From CALODL01 sp942492115 (GTDB taxonomy: Bacteria; Planctomycetota; Phycisphaerae; UBA1845; CAIVHJ01): a stretch of 64,000 bases of DNA. Below, piece after piece: positions 16,401-25,392 of the stretch (position 1 is the first letter of the stretch; each line of letters starts with the position of its first letter). The notes below the pieces were generated by a model, which was not told where the DNA came from, searched no databases, and saw only the letters and a list, made by a program, of their open reading frames with translations. The translations under genes and the position numbers were made by a program. The stretch covers positions 1-64,000 of the forward strand of contig CALODL010000007.1 of NCBI GenBank assembly GCA_942492115.1. The letters are read 5' to 3'.

Positions 16401-17074
16401 CACAGGCTGCAATTGACCAAAGCATCGCTCAGGGACGGCTCGTTATGCCCGCCGGCTACTACATGGAGTGGAGCGGTCAGTACGAGTTCATGGAGCAGGT
16501 CAGAAAGCGGCTTTCGGTGATTATCCCCATCGTGGTTGCCATCATATTCCTACTGATCTACTTCAACATGCGAAACGTAACAGAGACCGTGATAACGATG
16601 TTGACGCTGCCGTTTGCTCTCATCGGTGGTATCTGGGGTATGTATTTTCTCGGCTACAACTGGAGCGTGGCGGTTGCCATCGGGTTCATTGCCTTGGCGG
16701 GACTTGCCGCAGAGACGGGAATCATTATGCATCTCTATTTGGACATCGCATACAAGCGGCACCGAAAAGAAAAGGGCCGAGCCCTTACTCCAAAAGAACT
16801 CCAGACTGCTGTAATCGAAGGAGCCGTGCTAAGAGTTCGCCCAAAGCTAATGACGGTGCTTACAGACTTTATCGCTCTGCTCCCTATTTTGTGGGCGACC
16901 ACGCCGGGAGCCGGACCCATGAAACGGATTGCTATCCCGCTCATCGCCGGGGTTATCACCTCGGCAATTCATACGTTGGTGCTCATTCCGGTCTACTACA
17001 CACTGTACAAACGCTTCGAGCAGTGGCGAGAGAAGCGGCGTGGCCAAGTTGTCGCCGAAGACGTAGCGGTCTAA
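13412..17074 (+). CDS. cusA: Heavy-metal efflux RND pump (CusA/CzcA-like) with an insertion
   Basis: A protein of 1220 residues. It starts MISKLIAWCIQNRFLVLVV, the usual first helix, behind GGAG. HME-RND hallmarks include AIPDLSDVQVIVYTPW, GTMVDSSIVMVEN in TM4 and MPNWWLMPIETRIGMLTTG in the porter domain. The pump exports Cu(I)/Ag(I) or divalent metals in exchange for protons. It is about 170 residues longer than typical CusA. The excess lies around residues 665-810, a charged, helical segment inserted just before the MPNWW motif. The three-gene order cusB-cusA-cusC is conventional. Confidence 0.9.
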   Translation: MISKLIAWCIQNRFLVLVVTAITAGIGIHATRTIPVDAIPDLSDVQVIVYTPWQGRDPQSIEDQVTYPLASKMLSVPSVSDVRGYSFFGFSFVYLIFEDRTDVYWARSRVLEYLNEVQGQLPQDATPRLGPDASGLGWVYIYTLEDTQNKYDLGELRALQDWYVRYQLTAVPGVSEVASVGGAVRQYQVTVDPRRMLLYQIPLETVVAAIKDSNNDVGGRVVEVTETEHMLRGRGYIQGVEDLENVVLSATEDGTPILLRDLAKVNIGPDIKRGLAEKDGKGEVVAGIVVMRYGENALKVIDAVKDKIKQLQSGLPEGVVVRTAYDRSPLIHRSIDTLTTTLAEELAITAIICLLFLMHLRSGLVAAAVLPLGILIAFIAMKLVGVNANIMSLSGIAVAIGTMVDSSIVMVENLHKHKERAGPKADHWELVKRSAQEVGPGLFLALLVITVSFFPVFVLEGQAGRLFKPLAYTKTFAMAAAALVAVTVIPVLLGLFVRGRIHPEEKNPLNRFIVWLYMPLIRFSLRHKVLSILVAFGLLALTAVPWSRIGSEFMPPLREGDILYMPTTVPGLSVTEARRTLQIQDKLLAQYPEVRTVLGKIGRSTSPTDPAPLSMVETHVSLRPEEDWPYRLIENEYLTGVAQKMYRELQSAGFLGVNSDEVETDTISEQLERMSRASLNQRTRLELMKTLHGGMSTLRDGIANHRIEASKQGRVLKVSDEELEQQWARDILVQDMHRIRKGLPQWIIDQTTTDLVDILASENSLSSKPQEEAVSHLRNIWQGRINPDDVPLVKTTFDELTKEEMQREISVPGMPNWWLMPIETRIGMLTTGMRGLLGLKVFGSELSQLESLGVEIEAVLKDVPGTQSVVAERVMGGHYLDVEIDRKECARHGLKVGEVQRTIETALGGMNIASTIEGRFRFPISVRYPQELRDNPEKIARTLVSTPRGNHIPLGQVASIRFVDGPSTIKTESGMLLLNIPVDIEVGLDIGTYVARAQAAIDQSIAQGRLVMPAGYYMEWSGQYEFMEQVRKRLSVIIPIVVAIIFLLIYFNMRNVTETVITMLTLPFALIGGIWGMYFLGYNWSVAVAIGFIALAGLAAETGIIMHLYLDIAYKRHRKEKGRALTPKELQTAVIEGAVLRVRPKLMTVLTDFIALLPILWATTPGAGPMKRIAIPLIAGVITSAIHTLVLIPVYYTLYKRFEQWREKRRGQVVAEDVAV

Positions 17075-17133
17075 GCATCACACGGGAAGCAGATGGGCAC
17101 TGATTGCCAAGGTAGGAAAAGGAGAAGCTGAGA

Positions 17134-18702
17134 ATGATTGCAAGCCCAATGAGGACCACCTCTATTTCTTGTTGGCGTGGGCGACTGCTTCTCTTCGTCG
17201 CACCGGCGATATTGTGCGCTACGGCGGCATGCCAATTTGGTCCTTCTAGCACTTCACCCGACAGGGCATACCGTTACTCCAATGAGAAGGCCAGGAGGCC
17301 CGTCGCGAGACCCAAGGTGCAAGTGGAGATGGTCGACGACCCTGTCCTCGGCGAATCTTCCACGCTGGAGGACTATCTCGCATACGCGGCACTCAACAAC
17401 GCGGGTCTTGAAGGTGCGTTCAATCGGTGGCGGGCAGCGTTAGAGCGGGTTCCTCAGGTGAGGTCTCTTGCTGACCCGAAGCTGACATATCGTTACTTCA
17501 TCCGCGAGGTGGAGACGCGAGTCGGTCCCCAAAAACAGGGAGTTGGATTATCCCAAACTTTCCCATGGTTCGGGAAGTTAGAACTACGGGGCGATGCCGC
17601 CGCTGAAGCCGCCAATGCCGAACGACAGAAGTACGAATCCACAAAACTTTCCTTGTTTTACGAAGTCAAAGACGCGTTCAACGAATACTACTATCTCCGT
17701 CGAGCCATTGAGGTCGTGCAGGAGAACCTCGACCTTCTCGAATATCTCGAAAGCGTCGCACGGGCACGGTATGAGACAGCGGCAGGTTCACACCCCGATG
17801 TAATTCGTGCACAGGTAGAATTGGGCAAGCTCGAGAATCAACGCGAGGCACTGCACGACCTGCGAGGTCCCGTCGTTGCACGCCTCAATGGGGCCTTGAA
17901 TCGACCAGCCGAAGAAGAGCTGCCTTTTCCGAATAATGTGTGGGACGACCAACTGGCTGGTGCAGACACGTCGATTCTGGATATGCTCCCGCAGTACAAT
18001 CCGGAGTTACTGGCACTAGACCACTTCATCGAGAAGGCACAGTATGAAATCGAGTTGGCCCGAAAGGAATACTACCCGGACATCACGTTTGGTGTTGACT
18101 ATACGGACGTAGGACAGCCCCCCAGTCCTACTGCGAGCCCGGCGTTTGCAAGCCCTCTTGCGCTGCGAGGAGCATCCAATATTGCAGGCGGCAATGGAAG
18201 TTTGTTGGACCTTTACACGATAGACTACTCCCGCCGGCTCGCGGACCGACCGGCTGACGCGGGGCAGGACATATGGATGGTGTATTTCTCTCTCAATATC
18301 CCCATCTGGCACGACAAATATGCGGCCGGCGAGCGCGAAGCTCGTGCTCAGAGATTAGCCGCGAAGAGTGAGCGTAGACAGCGAGAACATGACTTAGCAA
18401 CGCGAGTCAAACGGGCACTTTACGAGTATCGCGACGCCGAGCGAAAAATCTTGCTCTATCGAGACACGCTTATCCCCAAGGCAAAAGAGTCAATAGCATC
18501 GACAGAAACCGCCTTTCGTGTGGGAACGGCAACATTTCTCGAACTTGTAGATGCCGAGCGCTCACTCCTGGAGTTCCAGCTTTCCTATGAGCGGGCCCTA
18601 TCCAATCGAGCGAGCCGGGTAGCTGAACTAGACAGCCTTGTTGGCACAAGTCTGCCGCGTGCCCCAAGGACTTCGCTACGAGATGGGACCGCGAAACCGT
18701 AG
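17134..18702 (+). CDS. cusC: TolC-family outer-membrane channel (CusC-like)
   Basis: A protein of 522 residues with a lipoprotein signal (PAILCATAACQ). The two repeated halves of the outer-membrane efflux fold are visible through LSQTFPWFGKLELRGDAAAE, long alpha-helical stretches (KSERRQREHDLATRVKRALY) and the closing repeat FRVGTATFLELVDAERSLLE. It would complete the tripartite pump from the periplasm through the outer membrane. It begins 59 nt after cusA, with GGAG 9 nt upstream of ATG 17134. Confidence 0.87.
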   Translation: MIASPMRTTSISCWRGRLLLFVAPAILCATAACQFGPSSTSPDRAYRYSNEKARRPVARPKVQVEMVDDPVLGESSTLEDYLAYAALNNAGLEGAFNRWRAALERVPQVRSLADPKLTYRYFIREVETRVGPQKQGVGLSQTFPWFGKLELRGDAAAEAANAERQKYESTKLSLFYEVKDAFNEYYYLRRAIEVVQENLDLLEYLESVARARYETAAGSHPDVIRAQVELGKLENQREALHDLRGPVVARLNGALNRPAEEELPFPNNVWDDQLAGADTSILDMLPQYNPELLALDHFIEKAQYEIELARKEYYPDITFGVDYTDVGQPPSPTASPAFASPLALRGASNIAGGNGSLLDLYTIDYSRRLADRPADAGQDIWMVYFSLNIPIWHDKYAAGEREARAQRLAAKSERRQREHDLATRVKRALYEYRDAERKILLYRDTLIPKAKESIASTETAFRVGTATFLELVDAERSLLEFQLSYERALSNRASRVAELDSLVGTSLPRAPRTSLRDGTAKP

Positions 18703-18922
18703 ACCTCCAACTGGGGCACCCGTGCCGGCGCTGTGAAACGGCACACGCACCGAATCTGAATCCGGGGATCGGTGCGGCCGGTTAGAGAACCCGGACGAAT
18801 CGCATTGGAGAATGATCGAAGCCCGTCGGTCGTCCTAACGATACGTCTCCCAGGCGGTCTGGGAACGGACGAACCGATTGGGAGAAACGGGACATCGTCC
18901 CCAAGAGACGCAGGAGCAGCAC

Positions 18923-19642
18923 ATGATTCAGAAATTGTTTTCTTCACTCATCACCTTCACCGCCACATTGCTCGTGGCGCCTGTGGCGGACGCCCAGTGC
19001 GGCGGAGGCGGAGCTCGCATGCGCGCGCCGGAGCCGCGGCATCGTGTCGCGGTGGAGCAATGGGAACGCCCGGCAGCGGACGCCGAAATGCAGGAGAGCG
19101 GCAACGCCAAGCCGTTCGACGACACAGACAAGGAGAAGGAGAAAGGTAAGAACAAGGTGTTCTACCGTGCTGAGGGCTGCGGCATGTCCTACGAGTCAGC
19201 CAAGGCCAAGAAACTCAACTACAGGTGCAGCATGGACGGCAGCCGCCTCGTGCCGACGCTGAAGGTGGGTTGGGGCACGGTCTCGTTCTCAACCAATCCG
19301 TGGCCCGCGGGCAAAGGAAAGACGACCGTCGAGGTGCGGCCACTGGACAAGGATGGCAAGGCCGTCAAGGACGCCAAGGTCTCGCTCACGCTGAGTATGC
19401 CCGGCATGAAGATGGAAGGAGACGACCAGGTCATCACCCTCAAAGCCGACAAAGACGGCCTGTACACCGCGCCGGCTACACTGTCGATGAGCGGCAAGTG
19501 GCTCGCCGCGGTAACCCTGAAGCGCGGTGAGAAGGCGGAGAAGGCGGAGAAGGCAAAATTCGAGTTCGAAGCCGCCGCCAGCAAGCCCGAACACCCCGAG
19601 CATCCCAAGGGAAGCGAACACCCCGAGCATCCGAACAACTGA
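18923..19642 (+). CDS. Secreted FixH/YtkA-like protein with metal-binding motifs
   Basis: A protein of 239 residues. ATG 18923 has AGGAG 6 nt upstream and opens a signal peptide, MIQKLFSSLITFTATLLV, ending VADA. A CGMSYESAKAKKLNYRC stretch gives spaced cysteines and a methionine that could bind copper. The following domain (NPWPAGKGKTTVEVRPLDKD, SLTLSMPGMKMEGDD) matches the FixH/YtkA immunoglobulin-like fold. The tail is lysine-rich, then has PEHPEHP repeats with many histidines. It lies downstream of the cus operon; a periplasmic metal-handling role is inferred. Confidence 0.65.
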   Translation: MIQKLFSSLITFTATLLVAPVADAQCGGGGARMRAPEPRHRVAVEQWERPAADAEMQESGNAKPFDDTDKEKEKGKNKVFYRAEGCGMSYESAKAKKLNYRCSMDGSRLVPTLKVGWGTVSFSTNPWPAGKGKTTVEVRPLDKDGKAVKDAKVSLTLSMPGMKMEGDDQVITLKADKDGLYTAPATLSMSGKWLAAVTLKRGEKAEKAEKAKFEFEAAASKPEHPEHPKGSEHPEHPNN

Positions 19643-19679
19643 GGGGCCCTTGGGACGCTGTTGGCAAAAAGGAGACACG

Positions 19680-21056
19680 ATGACCAGGAAATCCGGGAGT
19701 ACGGTTTTGTTCACCGTTTTGGCGATGGCTGTCCTCGAGGTCGGTTCCGTTGGCCCCCCCGTCATGGCGCAGGAGACCGACCGAGCCGGGCCGCAGAGAG
19801 CCGGCATCGAGCAGATCGCCGCGGCGATTGAAAAGCATATCGCCGAAGCAACCGAGGCCGGTGGAGGATATTACCGTCTGCAGCATGATGGGAAGGAACT
19901 GAGACTGAAACTGGTCCGGATCCACATGGAGTACCTCGCGGACTTAGGCGGAGGCGTGCAGTTCGCCTGCGTGGATCTCGCTGGGACCGAAGGGCCGGTT
20001 TATGACGTGGATTTCTTCCTGCGAGGCGGGCCGGACGACATGACCGTGACCGAGACCCCCACAGTCCACAAGGTCAACGGCCAGCCGCTGTACCTCTGGA
20101 AACAGGAGGAAGATGGCACTTGGGAACGCGTTCCCGTGACGGGCGCGACTCCCCGTTTGCTCGGAGTCGTCCAAGGGCAGGACGAATTCGAGTTCTTCTA
20201 TCGGGTCCGGCTCCCGCAGCTCGCCGGCCCGGGTAAACTGTGGTTGCCGCTGGCCCGGTCGGATGACTTCCAGACAGTTGAAGTGATGAAGATCACTGCA
20301 CCGATGAAGGGTCAGCAGCTCAAGGAGCACAAGTATGGCAACATGATATTCTTCCTGACGGCCGGGCAGGAAGACGGAGGCAAGACGATAGAAATTCAGT
20401 ATCGTGTCCGGCGCGTTGAACAGTCGCCATACCCCGCGGCCAACCCAGAACTGCGAAAGTACCTCGAGCCTGAGCGTCTGGTCCCCGACAACGCCGAATT
20501 CCGCGGTATTGCGCAGCAGGTGACCCGTGGCAAGGCCAGCGATCTCATGCAAGCGCGTGCGTTGTATGACCACGTGATCGATCGAGTCCGCTACGCCAGG
20601 TTCGGCTCCGGCTGGGGTCGCGGTGACGCGGTCTATGCCTGTGCGGCCAAGAGCGGCAACTGCACGGATTTCCACGCCTACTTCATCGCCCTGGCCCGGG
20701 CCGCCGACATCCCCTCCCGCTTCGCCATCGGTGCGGCGATTCCGTCGGAGCGCAACGACGGCGGCATTGACGGCTACCACTGCTGGGCTGAGTTCTACGC
20801 CGACGGTCGCTGGTGGCCAGTGGATATCAGCGAGGCGGACAAGAACTCGAGTCTCGCGACCTACTATTTCGGGCACCAGCCCGCCAACCGCATCGAATTG
20901 AGCCGGGGCCGCGACTTGGTCGTAAAACCCGGTCCCGCCTCCGGACCGATCAACTTTCTTGCATATCCCATCCTTGAAGTCGATGGGCACCCGATAGAAG
21001 TCCGGACCGAGTTCCTCTTCGAGCGCGTAACCCGCGCATCGACGGAAGCGAGGTAA
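19680..21056 (+). CDS. Secreted transglutaminase-like protein
   Basis: A protein of 458 residues. AAGGAG lies 6 nt before ATG 19680. A signal peptide ends ...VMAQE. A middle DUF3857-like beta region precedes a transglutaminase core with the triad in order: Cys in GNCTDFHAYFIALARA, His in DGYHCWAEFYADG, Asp in WWPVDISEAD. Such bacterial enzymes act as peptidases or crosslinkers in the periplasm. It follows the FixH-like gene by 37 nt. The in-frame extension to 19527 overlaps that gene and is rejected. Confidence 0.8.
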   Translation: MTRKSGSTVLFTVLAMAVLEVGSVGPPVMAQETDRAGPQRAGIEQIAAAIEKHIAEATEAGGGYYRLQHDGKELRLKLVRIHMEYLADLGGGVQFACVDLAGTEGPVYDVDFFLRGGPDDMTVTETPTVHKVNGQPLYLWKQEEDGTWERVPVTGATPRLLGVVQGQDEFEFFYRVRLPQLAGPGKLWLPLARSDDFQTVEVMKITAPMKGQQLKEHKYGNMIFFLTAGQEDGGKTIEIQYRVRRVEQSPYPAANPELRKYLEPERLVPDNAEFRGIAQQVTRGKASDLMQARALYDHVIDRVRYARFGSGWGRGDAVYACAAKSGNCTDFHAYFIALARAADIPSRFAIGAAIPSERNDGGIDGYHCWAEFYADGRWWPVDISEADKNSSLATYYFGHQPANRIELSRGRDLVVKPGPASGPINFLAYPILEVDGHPIEVRTEFLFERVTRASTEAR

Positions 21057-21235
21057 AGTCACTGCTTACCACGACGGTAAGGCAGCACATCGGGAAAACG
21101 AACGGCAGGCTCAACACCTTCGGCAACCTGGAAGACGCCATCGTCGATGGTGTTCCCGCAGGTTGATGTTCACAACGGATATCTGCCATGCTTAAGAGTG
21201 TACAACTATGAGCGAGAGCTTCAGGAAGGCAACCC

Positions 21236-22078
21236 ATGTTTCAAATCATCTGGGACACTCGAGTATATTTTTTCTGGCTGCTGGTAGTTTCAGCCGTATG
21301 CCTCATCCTTGAGCGCATCTGGCCATGGCGACAGCAGCAAAAGATGCTACGTCGCCAGTTCCTACAGGACCTCGTCTGGCTGTTCTTCAACGGACACTAT
21401 GCTGGCATCTTGGTGGCGTACGTTGCAGCATATCTCTTCGTTTGGGCAACTCCTGGCATTGACTTCGCAAGGTCACTTGAGCTCCTCAGCACTCAACCGC
21501 TTTGGCTGCAGTTCGTCTGCTTCTTTTTGCTGAAAGATTTTCTTGAATGGGGCATCCACATCCTGCTTCATCGCATTCCTTGGCTGTGGGAATTCCACAA
21601 ACTCCACCATTCCATTGAGCAACTCGATTGGGTCGGCAACTTCCGATTTCATTGGATGGAGATTGTGGTCTATCAGAGCTTAACGTATTTTCCTCTGGTG
21701 GTCCTTGGAATAGACAGTACCGTCATTCTCATTATCGCTATTGTGGCCACGTTGATTGGGCATCTCAATCACAGCAATATCAACATCTCCTGGGGGCCGC
21801 TACGATATTTCGTCAACTCACCACGAATGCATGTGTGGCACCATGACCACGACTGGCCTGCGAATCGGCCATGGGGTGTCAACTTCGCCATCTGCTTGAG
21901 CATTTGGGACTGGATGTTTGGCACTGCCCACTGGCCAAGTCAAACGGAGTCGCCAACGCAGCAACCCCAACAACTCGGTTTTCATGGGATTGAGCGTTAC
22001 CCGCAAAGCCTCCTAGGTCGGTTTTTCTACCCCCTTACCCGCCTGTCTTCATCTAAGACTACACGCACCAAGGCGTAG
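21236..22078 (+). CDS. Fatty-acid hydroxylase / sterol desaturase family membrane protein
   Basis: A protein of 280 residues with several hydrophobic helices and the diiron histidine clusters in order: HILLH, HKLHH and HVWHH, plus HLNH. The family hydroxylates or desaturates lipid chains in the membrane. AGGAAGG precedes ATG 21236. The substrate is unknown. It is the last gene before a recombinase module, and its composition resembles the mer/cus cargo rather than the right-hand chromosome. Confidence 0.85.
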   Translation: MFQIIWDTRVYFFWLLVVSAVCLILERIWPWRQQQKMLRRQFLQDLVWLFFNGHYAGILVAYVAAYLFVWATPGIDFARSLELLSTQPLWLQFVCFFLLKDFLEWGIHILLHRIPWLWEFHKLHHSIEQLDWVGNFRFHWMEIVVYQSLTYFPLVVLGIDSTVILIIAIVATLIGHLNHSNINISWGPLRYFVNSPRMHVWHHDHDWPANRPWGVNFAICLSIWDWMFGTAHWPSQTESPTQQPQQLGFHGIERYPQSLLGRFFYPLTRLSSSKTTRTKA

Positions 22079-22307
22079 CCCTCATTCCGACAGCCCCAGT
22101 CGGGCCAGCCCTTCGCCAAATCTCAAGCCCAATCGTGAGCACGTTTCCCCGGCCGTCAAACCAGCGATGAACGCTGTTTCGGCTTGTACCACAGCCCGAA
22201 ACGTGGCATATTCTTCTACGTGATAAACGCATTATCAGGTAGAGCGTTTCCTGAGACCCGGCGATGGCCTACCCTGCCTCTAGAGAGACGTGCTCGTGTA
22301 CTTCATT

Positions 22308-22325
22308 GACTTCATCCATGAAGTC
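22308..22325. repeat. 8-bp perfect inverted repeat at the recombinase 3' end
   Basis: GACTTCAT-CC-ATGAAGTC overlaps the end of the tyrosine recombinase gene. It could be a terminator stem or a recombinase binding site. The gap 22079-22311 shows no gene. Confidence 0.4.
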
Positions 22326-22914
22326 GCCTATTGACCACGGCCCGTAGATCGTCAACAGTCGCGTGACTATAGACCATCGTTGAGCGAACATCACGGTGGC
22401 GCATCAGAGCCTTGACCTCGTGAAGCTGGGCGCCACGCCGGAACAGATCTGTGCAGAACTGATGCCGTAGAGAATGTGCTGATTTGCCTTCGAATCCATA
22501 GCGGGCCAAGAGGAGCCGAAGCTTCTTGGTCATCGTATTCGAACGATATGGACTCCCAGTCTTCGTCAAGAAGAGCTGATGCATGACCGAAGCGCTTCGG
22601 AGATTGGGACGGACCTGTCGCACGTAGTGGCGAATGGTTCGGAGGCTGGTGGCATCGAGTGGAATAGTGCCCTTGGACTGCCACTTGGCGTCGGTGATGG
22701 TGACGAGCCCGCTCTTCAGGTCAATCCAATTCGGCTGCCTAAGGTCCAGGCTCATGGAAGCGATCTCGGACGCACGACATCCAGTGGCCCAGGCGAAAAC
22801 AACGAGGGCATGGTCGATCTTATCGATCATTCTGCCATTGCGTGCCTTGGAGCGCAGCTTCCTGAGGAGTTCGTCCATCTCGCCCTGCGTGAAGAACCGG
22901 TTTGCTGATCTCAT
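22312..22914 (-). CDS. Short tyrosine recombinase
   Basis: A protein of 200 residues consisting almost only of the catalytic domain: Arg in GCRASEIASM, His-x-x-Arg in HSLRHQF, His in MRHRDVRSTM and Tyr in MVYSHA. It lacks most of the usual N-terminal core-binding domain. ATG 22914 is chosen because AGGAAAG stands 8 nt upstream; an ATG at 22947 has none. It is the last of three minus-strand genes (RuvB-like, HTH, recombinase), which looks like a mobility module. It may be intact but minimal, as in some XerC/D-like mobile recombinases. Confidence 0.82.
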   Translation of the reverse strand: MRSANRFFTQGEMDELLRKLRSKARNGRMIDKIDHALVVFAWATGCRASEIASMSLDLRQPNWIDLKSGLVTITDAKWQSKGTIPLDATSLRTIRHYVRQVRPNLRSASVMHQLFLTKTGSPYRSNTMTKKLRLLLARYGFEGKSAHSLRHQFCTDLFRRGAQLHEVKALMRHRDVRSTMVYSHATVDDLRAVVNRRLHG

Positions 22915-23037
22915 TGGGTGCTTTCCTGAACTGGCATGCTTATGCAATTATCTGCCAGTTCCTATTGCCCAATGCCCATTCTTGACCCCGCCAGGCATGC
23001 TTCCTCGGAGCAGAATATGAGCATTTTCTGCCAGTTC

Positions 23038-23502
23038 TCAACGAGCCAGCAGTCGCCGAGCAATGACAGGCAGCGCCTGCTCCAGGTCAACGGCTTCCTG
23101 GCCAAACTCCTCAACGACGAGGGTGGAGACGGTACCTGACACGAGTTGGTCTTCTGGAACGCCACACTGGCGAAGTCCTTCCAGCAAGGACTCGACATAG
23201 AGATCTGCCTGCTGCTGCTTCTGGCGGCTTTTCTTCGTGGACGATGGTCGAGCCGTCGGCTTCTTTCGTCGGTGGAACGAGATCTCCTCATCATTCAGCC
23301 CGACGCCACCGGTCATGATGCTCCGGATCTGCTCCAGGAGAGCATAGTCGTAGAATGGCATTCCTTTCGCTGTCCGCTTCGGTTCAGGGAACACGCCACG
23401 ACGGACGAGACGACGAAGGTGTCCCGGCGTCATGCAGAAGATTTCTGCCGTGGACACCATGTTCAGTCGTGCATTTCTCAAATCGCTCGCGAATTTCATC
23501 AT
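23038..23502 (-). CDS. HTH DNA-binding protein, MerR/excisionase-like
   Basis: A protein of 154 residues. The N-terminus VSTAEIFCMTPGHLRRLVRR followed by GVFPEPKR and FYDYALLEQI is the winged-helix pattern of MerR-like excisionases. The rest is a basic linker and a helical acidic C-terminus. ATG 23502 has GAGG 8 nt upstream. Placed between the RuvB-like ATPase and the recombinase, it may direct or control recombination. The partner and site are unknown. Confidence 0.6.
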   Translation of the reverse strand: MMKFASDLRNARLNMVSTAEIFCMTPGHLRRLVRRGVFPEPKRTAKGMPFYDYALLEQIRSIMTGGVGLNDEEISFHRRKKPTARPSSTKKSRQKQQQADLYVESLLEGLRQCGVPEDQLVSGTVSTLVVEEFGQEAVDLEQALPVIARRLLAR

Positions 23503-23670
23503 CAATGTGCCTCAAATGAACGCCAAATGTGCGTTGGACAGCGCTGCCAGGAGGACAGGATCTTGCCGGTGTGTGCGCATGCTCCTGCGTGTTCGAGTGC
23601 AAAAGTGCATGCCAATTCGCAAGTTGATGCATCCCAAATGCTCGCCTAGTGTTCCCAAATAGTCTGCACT

Positions 23671-24651
23671 TCAGTCTTTCAGCAGCTTCCGAACGGCTTC
23701 CAGATGCTCGCGCCCTGCGGCGGTCAAGGATCGACCTCCGCTTCCAACAGACAGCAGTCCCAGACGGAGGAGTACTGGCTCGGTCACGTCTCTCAAGGAC
23801 GACACCGATGACCCGACGGTTAGGGCAATGCTCCTGAGCGAAACGGGCCTTGGGTCACTTCGTGAGATGACAGCCAAGACCTCTCGGTCCTCATGGCGTA
23901 GACCAAGGTGGTCTATTCCTTCCATCGCCATTGCGAATTCGCACTCCGCCATGGTTGCTCTTTGCAGCCCCTTTGATTGAACGATGTCGCGAACGCTCTC
24001 TGTGAGACGGAGAGCCAGCCGCGGAATGCCCAAAGATCTGCAACCGATGGCATCGCAGACGTCATTGTCGAATACCATGCCCATTCGTTCGCTGATTCCA
24101 CAGACAATGTGCGACAGTTCCTGCGAGGTGTAGGGCTCTAGCCGCAAGGTATGAGGGAACCGTTGGCGGAGAGGTGCCGAGAGCCCTTCTGGATTCGTCG
24201 TCGCACACAGAATCGTTATTGGCGGCAACTCCAATCTGACAGGCTTGGACTGCTGCGGCACGGAGATATTGATCACGCCTTCTTCGCACACGACAAGCAG
24301 TTCCTCGGCCGGGAATCGGCCGATTGCGTGGGCCTCGTCAATGAACAGCATGCTGTGGGGCTCAAGTCGGATCAGGATGTTCTTCAGATCCTGAGTTGTG
24401 GCGATACATTGACCACTGGTTTCGACCAGCGGGCATAGCATCTCATTGCTGACGATCCGAGCCAACGTCGTCTTGCCCAATCCGCCAGAGCTAGAAGTGA
24501 TGAGGATGTGACCCAGTTGGTCATTCCTTTGAAGCGAGGCGCCCATGGCGATCCTCAGTTTGCGCTTCAGCGTGTCCTGCCCGATCAATTCATCAAGAGA
24601 CTGTGGTCGGACATTGGATGTACAATTGGAGTGGTTCCTGTCGTCATGCAT
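23671..24651 (-). CDS. RuvB-like AAA+ ATPase of a mobile module
   Basis: A protein of 326 residues aligned with RuvB throughout: RPQSLDELIGQDTLKRKLRI, Walker A SSGGLGKTTLA (RuvB has PPGLGKTTLA), Walker B LFIDEAHAI, sensor 1 ATTNPEGLSAPLRQRF, and a C-terminal winged helix. RuvB drives branch migration of Holliday junctions. The changed residues (SSG for PPG, EAHAI for EIHRL) and the company of an HTH protein and a recombinase suggest a diverged copy for element recombination, not the chromosomal ruvB. GGGAG is 4 nt before the ATG. Confidence 0.72.
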   Translation of the reverse strand: MHDDRNHSNCTSNVRPQSLDELIGQDTLKRKLRIAMGASLQRNDQLGHILITSSSGGLGKTTLARIVSNEMLCPLVETSGQCIATTQDLKNILIRLEPHSMLFIDEAHAIGRFPAEELLVVCEEGVINISVPQQSKPVRLELPPITILCATTNPEGLSAPLRQRFPHTLRLEPYTSQELSHIVCGISERMGMVFDNDVCDAIGCRSLGIPRLALRLTESVRDIVQSKGLQRATMAECEFAMAMEGIDHLGLRHEDREVLAVISRSDPRPVSLRSIALTVGSSVSSLRDVTEPVLLRLGLLSVGSGGRSLTAAGREHLEAVRKLLKD

Positions 24652-25392
24652 CTCCCGAACACTACGCCGGCTAGATCAATTCGCCAACCCCAATCATCTC
24701 GCGCCAAACGAATGCTGCACTTATCTCAGGTCGTGAAGCACCTCGCATCGACACCGATTGCCAACGATGTCGGCGACGCATGTGCGGGTTGCAAAATTCT
24801 TATTCGTAAGGCTGCTGGCCAATCCGTCTGCAAGAAGGATGGGCGTGCAAGCCAATTCGAAGATGTGTGTCCTGAGCAACGGGAGTTCTGTGTCGAGTGA
24901 ATCCAGGGCGAGGAGCACAAGCCGTGTTGTCTTGCTTCTGAAACACGCGCTCGCAATTGTGAACATGTTTATCGTGAGACGTGAAGAACCTGAGGCGTAT
25001 CCATGACGCTGGCGGCATGGATAAAGAAGGCCGAGTGTCACGTATTCACCACGCGCGCGCACTCTGCACAATCAGATCGCTGCAAAAAAGTTTTCAGGAA
25101 AATCAACGATTTGGAAAAAGACGTACGTGCTTTCTTGTAAAATAGATAGTCGATCGCCAAAGTCATGTCACCGAAGAGCATCCAGGCTCTTCAGCCGGCC
25201 ACCCAGCGACTGACAAACATTCGAACTATCGATGCGACCAGGACCAGGTGGATTCGATGCGATGATCGTATCATCGTCTCAATCAACCTCGCATCCACAC
25301 ATGACATCCCTTTTTCGCTTGGGCATGTTGTAGGAGTCGTCCTGGTCGCCTGCAGCATGCCCTTTTCTATACCGGGCAAGAAGGAGATGATC
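24652..25392. other. 740-nt stretch with no firm gene
   Basis: A minus-strand frame of 81 codons (24966 to 24721, starting MFTIASACFRSKTTRLVLLA) reads fairly like protein and would precede the RuvB-like gene, but it has no ribosome site. Plus-strand frames overlap it. An AT-rich segment at 25081-25150 probably holds the promoter of the next plus-strand gene. Confidence 0.3.

Noticed and set aside
24721..25071. A 116-codon minus-strand frame upstream of the RuvB-like gene
   Set aside because: It reads partly like protein, but has no ribosome site, and frames on the other strand overlap it. Left as undecided non-coding.
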